A stretch of DNA of 64,000 nucleotides from Chloroflexota bacterium (lineage in GTDB: Bacteria > Chloroflexota > Anaerolineae > Promineifilales > Promineifilaceae): positions 124,001-188,000 of the forward strand of contig JACTMP010000082.1 in the NCBI GenBank assembly GCA_014584575.1. Reading direction: 5' to 3'. Below, one piece after another: positions 50,884 through 57,046 of this stretch. The position numbers and the translations under genes were made by a program. The notes beneath the pieces were generated by a model that saw nothing but the letters and a program-made list of their open reading frames with translations, was not told the DNA's origin and searched no databases. How positions within the stretch are numbered: the stretch's first letter is position 1; every line of letters starts with the position of its first letter.

Positions 50884-51573
50884 TTAGGGCTGTCCCGGAA
50901 CAGGCACACAGGGAGATTCCGGCCAATTGTCCAGTTGCCCCATGCCATTGGTGGAAAGCACCAGACGGTCAATGCGGAAACCGGCGGAGCGGGCCGAGAG
51001 TTCCAGCGTATGTAGCCCCGGTTGCACATCCGAAAACGTGGCGGCTACCAGATTCCCACCGCCGTAATCAAAATTGAAGTCATACGTCCAGCTATCAATG
51101 ACGTTGGAGAACCCTTTTACCCAGGGGCGGTCGTCCAGGCGCACCCACACATCGTTGTATTCGGAGGGGTGAAGAGGGTGGGAGTTGCGGATGTTCAGGT
51201 CGTAAAGGCCAGATTTTGTCAGGCTGATGGGGTAGGTGAGGATGGCAATGCCAGGCTGGCCGTAATAGTCCGGCCCACGCCAGACGTAATAACCGCTGCC
51301 GGTGTAGCCGGGGAAAGTGGTTTCTAGCTGCCATTGTTCGATGGCCGGAACTGATTCAATTTCAATAACGACAGCATCGTTGGTTTCCTCATAGTAACAA
51401 ATGCCCGTGTCCGGCGGGGAGATGACCAGCGGCAAAAAGATGGGCGGCGCGCCGAGGGGGGTGGCTACGGCCGTGCCCGTATGCGCCAGTACGATCATAA
51501 AAACCAAAAGGGTCACGGCCGTGCCGCCAACCCCCAGCAACAACTGAACTCTTGTCAGACACGATCTCGTCAT
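50884..51573 (-). CDS. Secreted protein with carbohydrate-binding-like beta domain
   Basis: 229 residues. N-terminal helix (LLLGVGGTAVTLLVFMIVLA) acts as a signal or anchor, followed by PPIFLPLVISPP. The main part is a jelly-roll-like domain (YDLNIRNSHPLHPSEYNDVWVRLDDRPW, LHTLELSARSAGFRIDRLVL), close to the C-terminal carbohydrate-binding domain seen in GH115 enzymes. No catalytic part is present, so it may bind polysaccharide or envelope glycan. ATG 51573 has AGGAG upstream. Confidence 0.75.
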   Translation of the reverse strand: MTRSCLTRVQLLLGVGGTAVTLLVFMIVLAHTGTAVATPLGAPPIFLPLVISPPDTGICYYEETNDAVVIEIESVPAIEQWQLETTFPGYTGSGYYVWRGPDYYGQPGIAILTYPISLTKSGLYDLNIRNSHPLHPSEYNDVWVRLDDRPWVKGFSNVIDSWTYDFNFDYGGGNLVAATFSDVQPGLHTLELSARSAGFRIDRLVLSTNGMGQLDNWPESPCVPVPGQP

Positions 51574-51593
51574 CACTTTTTCTCCTGATTTTG

Positions 51594-51621
51594 GTGGGGT
51601 GATTTGGAAAATCGCCCCCAC
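51594..51621. repeat. Palindromic element, AAATCG family, copy 3
   Basis: GTGGGGTGATTTG and AAATCGCCCCCAC with small mismatch, between two minus-strand genes. Confidence 0.55.
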
Positions 51622-51638
51622 TCACTTTGCCAGGCAAG

Positions 51639-52331
51639 TCAGGCGCGGTGGAGAACCTGAATACCGCCGGGTGTAGCCAGCACCACATCGGTCGCCAGGC
51701 CGAGGAAGAGGCCATGTTCCACCACGCCCGGCTGCTGGCGAATGGCTTGCGCCAACGCCGCCGGGTTGGCAATATCCGCAAAATGGCAGTCAAGAATGAA
51801 GTTGCGCTCGTCGGTGAGGTAAGGTTGACCGTCTGTTCCCATGCGTTTTGCCACACGTGCGCCTAAGGCAGTGAGATGGTCGGTACACGGCCGTTCCGCA
51901 AACCGCACCACCTCCACCGGCACCGGGGCGCGGCTGCCTAACCGGGCCACTTGCTTACGTGCATCGGCCACAATGACCATGCGGCGGGAAGCCACCGCCA
52001 CGATCTTTTCGCGTAGCAGCGCCCCGCCTAACCCCTTGATCAGATCAAAATGGGGGTCAATCTCATCAGCGCCGTCAATGGTCACATCAATACACGGATA
52101 ATCGTCCAGTGTGCCCAGCGGGATGCCAAAGCGGGCCGCCTCTTGCGCCGTGGCCTCGGAGGTGGGAACGGCGACAATGCCGGGCAGCGCCCCCTCTTGC
52201 CACAGCCGCCCAATCTGGCGCGTAGCATGTACGGCCGTGCTGCCCGTGCCCAGACCAATAACCATAGACGGCCGTATCGCCAGCGCCACCGCTGCCTCGC
52301 CTGCCTGTTGTTTGAGTGATTCCGTGTCCAT
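51639..52331 (-). CDS. rpiA: Ribose-5-phosphate isomerase A
   Basis: 230 residues. Interconverts ribose-5-phosphate and ribulose-5-phosphate. Motifs: MVIGLGTGSTA near the N-terminus, VTIDGADEIDPHFDLIKGLGGALLREK with the catalytic Asp/Glu/Lys set, and LATDVVLATPGGIQVL at the end. Full length; start ATG 52331. The convergent/divergent layout puts its promoter region next to that of the candidate RNA on the opposite strand. Confidence 0.95.
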   Translation of the reverse strand: MDTESLKQQAGEAAVALAIRPSMVIGLGTGSTAVHATRQIGRLWQEGALPGIVAVPTSEATAQEAARFGIPLGTLDDYPCIDVTIDGADEIDPHFDLIKGLGGALLREKIVAVASRRMVIVADARKQVARLGSRAPVPVEVVRFAERPCTDHLTALGARVAKRMGTDGQPYLTDERNFILDCHFADIANPAALAQAIRQQPGVVEHGLFLGLATDVVLATPGGIQVLHRA

Positions 52332-52383
52332 ATGTGTAAGTTTACCCAATCCCAACCCATCCAATCTCTTACAAATCGTTTAC

Positions 52384-52411
52384 TTGACGCTGCAAGCGGC
52401 TTTGTTATACT
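52384..52411 (+). promoter_or_regulatory. Promoter for the candidate leader RNA
   Basis: TTGACG (52384-52389), 16-base spacer, TATACT (52406-52411). Transcription would start near 52418. Confidence 0.7.
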
Positions 52412-52417
52412 CGAAAA

Positions 52418-52606
52418 TGTTACGATTCAAAAACTTGAAAAGGCTATTTGTAATGAACGGACAATATTGCAGGTGTATGGAGCGAGGGCGTTAGCTGTCG
52501 TTCCCATCCTGAAGTTTTGACGAAAAGGAAAACGGCAGCAGCGACCCTCGCGGTGCAACGACACGTTGTTCTCGCGCACTTTTGGGTGACGGCGGCCGTT
52601 TTTTTG
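52418..52606 (+). ncRNA. Candidate structured RNA or attenuator before the CysM-like gene
   Basis: About 190 bases from a good promoter to a seven-T run (52599-52605). Stems seen: GCGAGGG (52482-52488) with CCCTCGC (52545-52551); GCTGTCGTT (52494-52502) with AACGGCAGC (52531-52539); CAACG/CGTTG in the 3' part. AAAACGGC (52529-52536) could instead pair with GCCGTTTT (52595-52602) at the T-run, so two exclusive folds exist, as in riboswitches. I do not recognise a known class; sulfur or amino-acid control is a guess from the gene that follows. Confidence 0.4.
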
Positions 52607-52645
52607 TTGTCAATTGGTCAAAACTGAAGGATTTACCTGCAAAAT

Positions 52646-53599
52646 ATGTTGTCTACAATCTCATACTCTCCCCAAACTGCTCCGGCAGAAATTTCACCCC
52701 ATACTTTGGAAGCCCAGGTTGGCAACACGCCGCTTATTAGGCTGCGGAAAACGGCCGTCGCCCACCACCTGCCCCCCACCGTCGAACTGTACGCCAAAGC
52801 GGAATGGTTTAACCCCAGCGGCTCCGTCAAAGCGCGAGCAGCGTTGAACATCATCCTCACCGCCGAGCGGGAAGGGCTGCTAAAACCGGGCATGACCCTG
52901 CTGGACTCTACCTCCGGTAATATGGGCATCGCCTATGCCCTGTTCGGTGCGGCGCGAGGCTACCGCGTCAAGCTCACCCTGCCCGCCAATGCCAGCCCGG
53001 AACGCATCGCCATCTTGCGCGCTTACGGCGCGGAATTGATTCTCACCGACCCACTGGAAGGTTCTGACGGCGCCATTCTTGAAGCGCGCCAGATTGCTGC
53101 CGCTGACCCCACCGTCTATTACGCCAACCAATACAACAATGAAGCCAGTTGGCTGGCCCATTACCACAGCACCGGCCCTGAGATTTGGGCGCAGACAGAC
53201 GGCCGTGTCACCCATTTTGTGGCCGGTCTGGGCACCAGCGGCACCTTCACCGGCACTACCCGCCGCTTGAAGGAGCTAAACCCGGCCATCCAGTGCATCT
53301 CCATGCAGCCGGACAGCCCGTTTAACGGGCTGGAAGGGCTGAAACATATGGCTACAGCCATCAAGCCGGGGATTTATGATGAGGAGTTGGCGGATGGGGA
53401 CACGGCCGTGCGTACCGAAGACGCCTACGCCATGGCCCGTTTTCTGGCGCGGCAGGAAGGTCTGTTTGTGGGCATATCGGCGGCGGCTGCTTTGGTCGCC
53501 AGCGTCCAGATAGCCCGCGAACTGGAGGCAGGCGTCGTCGTCACCATTCTGCCCGACGACGGCCTGAAATATATGAGCGAGTCGTTTTGGACAAAGTAG
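52646..53599 (+). CDS. cysM: Cysteine synthase family protein (CysM-like)
   Basis: 317 residues, fold type II PLP enzyme. The PLP lysine is in NPSGSVKARAAL, the substrate loop is STSGNMGIAYAL (TSGNT in most synthases), and the phosphate-binding GTSGTFTG follows. The sequence is closer to CysM/O-phosphoserine sulfhydrylase types than to CysK, fitting the nearby JAMM protease, sulfur-carrier protein and MoeZ-like enzyme, which recall the mycobacterial CysM-CysO-Mec set. The substrate remains to be shown. Start ATG 52646; AAGGA lies 15 bases upstream, a little far. The stop lies in a palindromic element. Confidence 0.88.
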   Translation: MLSTISYSPQTAPAEISPHTLEAQVGNTPLIRLRKTAVAHHLPPTVELYAKAEWFNPSGSVKARAALNIILTAEREGLLKPGMTLLDSTSGNMGIAYALFGAARGYRVKLTLPANASPERIAILRAYGAELILTDPLEGSDGAILEARQIAAADPTVYYANQYNNEASWLAHYHSTGPEIWAQTDGRVTHFVAGLGTSGTFTGTTRRLKELNPAIQCISMQPDSPFNGLEGLKHMATAIKPGIYDEELADGDTAVRTEDAYAMARFLARQEGLFVGISAAAALVASVQIARELEAGVVVTILPDDGLKYMSESFWTK

Positions 53600-53664
53600 G
53601 GGCGAGGCAGTTGGGCGAAACCTTGTCGTGCAAGATGACATTAAATCCAACTGCCTCGCCCCTA
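53597..53664. repeat. Palindromic element, GGGGCGAGGCAGTT family, copy 2
   Basis: TAGGGGCGAGGCAGTTGG and CCAACTGCCTCGCCCCTA are exact inverted repeats. The first three bases are the stop codon of the CysM-like gene. Confidence 0.9.
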
Positions 53665-53739
53665 CATTTAGACAATTTGTCCATTTGACGCCTCATCCCT
53701 CTCTTGTTAAGATCGCGGCCAACAATTTTATACTGTTGC

Positions 53740-53876
53740 TTATCTTATCAAGAGAGGTTGAGGGACCGGCCCGATGAAACCTCAGCAACCGTCCATAATC
53801 GGTAAACCGAGAGGGAAGTGGTGCTAACTCCGGCAGGGGCTATCAGAGGATAGCTAACCTGGAAGATGAGAGAAGG
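53740..53876 (+). ncRNA. SAM-I riboswitch (S-box)
   Basis: Hallmarks in order: CTTATC-AAGAGAGG, TTGAGGGACCGGCCCGATGA with the AAACC that follows it, CAGCAACC, then GGTGCTAACTCC and a closing GGAAGATGAGAG that pairs with the start. All S-box core elements are present. A promoter-like TTGTTA/TATACT pair lies just upstream. When S-adenosylmethionine is bound it should favour the terminator behind it, shutting down the sulfur-carrier genes that follow. Confidence 0.93.
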
Positions 53877-53889
53877 GATGTAAAACGCC

Positions 53890-53924
53890 AACGCCTTCCT
53901 TATCTTTCGGGAAGGCGTTTTTTA
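53890..53924 (+). terminator. Riboswitch-controlled terminator
   Basis: AACGCCTTCC/GGAAGGCGTT with a T-run, directly after the S-box; the expression platform. Confidence 0.9.
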
Positions 53925-53978
53925 TTGGCAGGAGGTTGGCACGGTTGAAACCGTGCCAACAACCGCGCCTCACACAAC

Positions 53979-54413
53979 ATGTTGAAATTAACAACCAAAC
54001 TTCACAAACAAATCAAAGCGCATGGCGCGGCCTCTTACCCGTTTGAAGGGTGCGGCCTGCTCTTGGGGCGCGCCGAAAACGGCGACAACATCGTCAGCGA
54101 GATTAGGCCGATGGCGAACGTATGGCCGGTGGAAGCAGAAAAACCGATCCGCTTTCTGATTGACCCCAAAGCATGGCAGCAGGCAGAACTGGAAGCCATG
54201 AGCCGCGACCTGGACGTGATTGGCGTCTTTCACAGCCACCCGGACGATGTGCCCGTAGCCTCGCCACGCGACCTGGCCTGGGCAAGCTGGCCGGGTTATT
54301 CCTATTTGATCACGCAGGTACTTAAAGCAGAACCTACATTCAGTCGGTCATGGCAGTTGAAGAGTGACCGGTCTGGGTTTGAGGAAGAAGTTATTGAGGA
54401 GATTGGAGATTAG
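53979..54413 (+). CDS. JAMM (M67/Mec-like) metallopeptidase
   Basis: 144 residues. JAMM zinc motif: Glu in YPFEGCGLLLG and HSHPDDVPVASPRD (HxHx7Sx2D). In mycobacteria the relative Mec removes newly made cysteine from CysO; in Wolinella a relative trims a carrier protein's C-terminal residue before activation. Here the adjacent carrier ends in GGK, so either role, or both, is plausible. First gene after the SAM riboswitch. The last codons overlap the left arm of a low-complexity hairpin. Confidence 0.92.
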   Translation: MLKLTTKLHKQIKAHGAASYPFEGCGLLLGRAENGDNIVSEIRPMANVWPVEAEKPIRFLIDPKAWQQAELEAMSRDLDVIGVFHSHPDDVPVASPRDLAWASWPGYSYLITQVLKAEPTFSRSWQLKSDRSGFEEEVIEEIGD

Positions 54414-54448
54414 AGATTGGAGATGGTGCAAATCTCTAATCTCCAATC
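54401..54448. repeat. Low-complexity hairpin of GATTGGAGATT words
   Basis: GATTGGAGATTAGAGATT and its exact complement AATCTCTAATCTCCAATC; includes the JAMM gene's stop codon. Confidence 0.85.
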
Positions 54449-54488
54449 TCCAATCACAAAAAACACAAAGTTGAGGAGATTGAAAAAT

Positions 54489-54761
54489 ATGGCAACCATT
54501 CGTATTCCCACCCCCTTACGGCCGTATACCGGCAACAACGCGCAGGTATCCGTCAGCGGCGGCACGGTCGGAGCGGCCTTGAGCAGCCTCACCGCGCAGC
54601 ACCCGGAACTGCGCCCGCACCTGTTTGAAGGCGACGACCTGCGCAGCTTCGTCAATATCTACCTGAATCAGGAAGATGTGCGCTACCTGGAAGGGGCAGA
54701 AACGGCCGTTGGGGAAAATGATACATTGATGATTATTCCCTCGATAGCCGGAGGTAAATAG
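54489..54761 (+). CDS. Sulfur-carrier protein (CysO/ThiS/MoaD-like)
   Basis: 90 residues, beta-grasp: TIRIPTPLRPYTGNNAQV, GTVGAALSSLTAQHPEL, FVNIYLNQEDVRYL and DTLMIIPSIAGGK. The diglycine is followed by Lys, so the carrier must be trimmed before its Gly can be activated and thiocarboxylated; the JAMM protease encoded upstream is the obvious candidate. GAGGAG precedes ATG 54489. Acts with the MoeZ-like enzyme (55800). Confidence 0.92.
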   Translation: MATIRIPTPLRPYTGNNAQVSVSGGTVGAALSSLTAQHPELRPHLFEGDDLRSFVNIYLNQEDVRYLEGAETAVGENDTLMIIPSIAGGK

Positions 54762-54794
54762 GTAATTGGGTAATTGAGTAATTACCCAATTACC
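54761..54794. repeat. Low-complexity hairpin of GGTAATT words
   Basis: GGTAATTGGGTAATT / AATTACCCAATTACC around GAGT; starts on the last base of the carrier gene's stop. Confidence 0.85.
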
Positions 54795-54805
54795 TGGAGA
54801 AAAAA

Positions 54806-55252
54806 ATGTCCACACGAAAAGTTGATCAATCCGCTTTACAGGTGAACCAGGCGTTTATTATTGGGCTGTTGCTGCTGGCGTTTTTGTTGGACGCGGTCTG
54901 GCTGGTGGCGCTGGTGGCGGTGGTGATGTTGTTGGGCACGGCCGTCCCCTCCCTCAGCCTCTTCAAACGCATCTACCAACACATCCTGCAACCGGCAGGC
55001 CTCGTCAAGCCCCATGTGATTGAGGATAACCCGGAACCACACCGTTTTTCGCAGGGCTTGGGCGGCGTCTTTGTGGCCCTGGCCACGCTGGCGCTGCTCG
55101 CCGGATTGCCCACCATTGGCTGGGCGCTGGTCTGGCTGGTGATCATACTGGCCGGCCTCAACCTGTTCCTGGGTTTCTGCGCCGGTTGTTTTATGTACTA
55201 CCAGTTGCACAAACTGGGCGTACCCGGTTTTCGCGTCAGCCCGATGCCCTGA
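54806..55252 (+). CDS. DUF4395 membrane protein
   Basis: 148 residues with four hydrophobic helices, DUF4395 type: NQAFIIGLLLLAFLLD at the N-terminus and ending in LNLFLGFCAGCFMYYQLHK with paired cysteines (FCAGC). Such proteins occur next to thioredoxin-like and sulfurtransferase genes and may take part in moving reduced sulfur across or at the membrane. GGAGA precedes the ATG. Third gene of the SAM-controlled cluster. Confidence 0.88.
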   Translation: MSTRKVDQSALQVNQAFIIGLLLLAFLLDAVWLVALVAVVMLLGTAVPSLSLFKRIYQHILQPAGLVKPHVIEDNPEPHRFSQGLGGVFVALATLALLAGLPTIGWALVWLVIILAGLNLFLGFCAGCFMYYQLHKLGVPGFRVSPMP

Positions 55253-55257
55253 TGATG

Positions 55258-55308
55258 TAATTGAGTAATTGGGTAATTGGGGCAACCAATTACCCAATTA
55301 CTCAATTA
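55258..55308. repeat. Low-complexity hairpin of TAATTGGG words
   Basis: Two perfect 23-bp arms (55258-55280 and 55286-55308) with a five-base loop, between the DUF4395 and thioredoxin-like genes. Confidence 0.9.
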
Positions 55309-55320
55309 CCCAATTACCTG

Positions 55321-55797
55321 ATGACAGAGCGACTAATTTTCACATTACTACTGATTGCAGTGGTCACGGCCGTGTACTACCTCCTCAAACGGCAGCATTT
55401 GCGGCAAATGGGGCCGGCGGCGGCCAATGGCCTGCCGACTATCCTCTATTTCGGCAGCGCCAGTTGTGCGGCCTGCCCGGCCCAGGCGCGGTATCTGGAA
55501 CAGGTGGATGGAGAGTGGCACGGCCGTGTGTCCATCCACAAAATTGACGCCGAACTGGAACCGGAAAAGGCCAGTCACTATCACGTCTTCACCCTGCCCA
55601 CCACCATCCTGGTGGATGCAGTCGGGCAGGTGCGAGAAGTGAATTACGGATTGACCAACGCGGTCAAATTAACACGACAGCTAAGAAACCTTACTGAGAC
55701 CGAGAGATTGGGAGATTTGGAGATTGGCGGCAAACAACAATCTCCTAATCTCGCCGACCCCAGGTTGGCAATCTCCCAATCCCCTCCTATGGAGTAA
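55321..55797 (+). CDS. Membrane-anchored thioredoxin-like protein
   Basis: 158 residues. N-terminal helix (LIFTLLLIAVVTAVYYLL), then a thioredoxin fold with CAAC in FGSASCAACPAQA and the cis-Pro in TLPTTILVD. CAAC is unusual for thioredoxin but seen in membrane-bound relatives. The last 28 or so residues are encoded by another low-complexity hairpin (GAGATTGGGAGATT words), so the C-terminal tail is probably not functional. It may supply electrons to DUF4395 or the sulfur pathway. Confidence 0.85.
   Translation: MTERLIFTLLLIAVVTAVYYLLKRQHLRQMGPAAANGLPTILYFGSASCAACPAQARYLEQVDGEWHGRVSIHKIDAELEPEKASHYHVFTLPTTILVDAVGQVREVNYGLTNAVKLTRQLRNLTETERLGDLEIGGKQQSPNLADPRLAISQSPPME
55706..55781. repeat. 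Low-complexity hairpin inside the thioredoxin-like C-terminal codons
   Basis: GATTGGGAGATT and AATCTCCCAATC arms, with further partly paired words in between; fully coding. Confidence 0.75.
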
Positions 55798-55799
55798 CT

Positions 55800-57008
55800 A
55801 TGAGCAGCAAAAACCTGATAAACCCGGCGGCCATCGCCACCATCACCCTTTCCCACGAAGAAGTACAGCGTTACAGCCGCCACCTGATCATGCCCGAAGT
55901 AGGCATGGCCGGGCAAAAGAAATTGAAAGCCGCCAGCGTTTTGCTGATTGGCGCGGGCGGTTTGGGGTCGCCGTTGGCGATGTATCTGGCGGCGGCGGGC
56001 GTGGGCCGCATTGGCCTGGTGGACTACGACATTGTGGATTACACCAATTTGCAGCGGCAAATCATTCACGGCACCAAAGATGTGGGCCGCCCCAAGCTAG
56101 ACAGCGCCAGAGATCGCATTTTGGACATCAATCCCCATATTCAAGTGGATACCTACGAAGTGCCGTTGACTTCTGAAAATGCGCTGGAACTATTTGCGCC
56201 CTATGACATCATCATTGATGGCACCGACAATTTCCCCACCCGTTACCTGACCAATGATGCCTGTGTGCTGTTGGGCAAGCCGAATGTGTACGGCAGCATC
56301 TTCCGCTTTGAAGGGCAGGCGAGCGTGTTTTACGCCAAAGAAGGGCCATGTTACCGTTGCCTATTCCCGGAACCGCCGCCGCCGGGTCTGGTGCCCAGTT
56401 GTGCTGAAGGCGGCGTCCTGGGGATTTTGCCGGGCACGATTGGCGCCATTCAGGCGACGGAAGCGGTGAAGCTGATTTTGGGTGAAGGCGAACCGCTGAT
56501 CGGCCGTTTGCTGCTGTATGATGCGCTGAATATGGAGTTTGACCAGGTACGGCTGCGCAAAAATCCGAACTGCCCGGTGTGCAGTGAAAACCCGACCATT
56601 ACGGAGTTGATTGATTACGAACAGTTCTGTGGGATGCCGGCCCATGACCGGAGTATGTACGTGACCAGCGAGAATGGCACGGCCGTGACCGCCATCGCCC
56701 CCAAAGAATTACAATCTCGCCTGGAAAAAGGGGATGATCTATTTTTGTTGGACGTGCGCGAACCGCACGAATGGGAAATCTCCAACCTGGAACATTTAGG
56801 GGCGGTGTTGATTCCCAAAGGGCAGGTGGTGGAGCACATGGGCGAACTGGACACCGCCCGCGAAATGGTGGTCTACTGTCGCAGTGGGGCACGCAGCGCC
56901 GACGTGATTCGCACCTTGAAGCAGCACGGCTTTAAGAAACTGTACAACCTGGACGGCGGCATCAACCGCTGGGCGAAAGAGGTAGATCGCTCTTTACCGA
57001 CGTATTAA
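55800..57008 (+). CDS. moeZ: Adenylyltransferase/sulfurtransferase MoeZ-like
   Basis: 402 residues. N-terminal ThiF/E1-like domain: GAGGLGSPLAMYLAAAGVG for ATP, and zinc-binding cysteine pairs around CYRC and CPVC. C-terminal rhodanese domain with the active Cys in MVVYCRSGARSADV. It should adenylate the carrier protein's C-terminal Gly and hand it sulfur, producing the thiocarboxylate. The GGAG before its ATG lies in the last codons of the preceding gene. Last gene of the SAM-riboswitch cluster. Confidence 0.94.
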   Translation: MSSKNLINPAAIATITLSHEEVQRYSRHLIMPEVGMAGQKKLKAASVLLIGAGGLGSPLAMYLAAAGVGRIGLVDYDIVDYTNLQRQIIHGTKDVGRPKLDSARDRILDINPHIQVDTYEVPLTSENALELFAPYDIIIDGTDNFPTRYLTNDACVLLGKPNVYGSIFRFEGQASVFYAKEGPCYRCLFPEPPPPGLVPSCAEGGVLGILPGTIGAIQATEAVKLILGEGEPLIGRLLLYDALNMEFDQVRLRKNPNCPVCSENPTITELIDYEQFCGMPAHDRSMYVTSENGTAVTAIAPKELQSRLEKGDDLFLLDVREPHEWEISNLEHLGAVLIPKGQVVEHMGELDTAREMVVYCRSGARSADVIRTLKQHGFKKLYNLDGGINRWAKEVDRSLPTY

Positions 57009-57009
57009 G

Positions 57010-57041
57010 GGGCAGGGGGAGACGGCCGTCTCCCCCTGCCC
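57010..57041. terminator. Perfect 32-bp palindrome with an ACGGCCGT core
   Basis: GGGCAGGGGGAG, then ACGGCCGT, then CTCCCCCTGCCC: no loop and no T-run. It is placed between two convergent genes and is likely to end transcription or act as a block in both directions. Confidence 0.7.
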
Positions 57042-57046
57042 TCATC

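Noticed and set aside
52418-52606. 6S RNA, SRP RNA, T-box or a known riboswitch
   Set aside because: The expected conserved blocks of these RNAs (for example GGAAGGNAGCAGCC of SRP or AGGGTGGNACCGCG of T-boxes) are absent.
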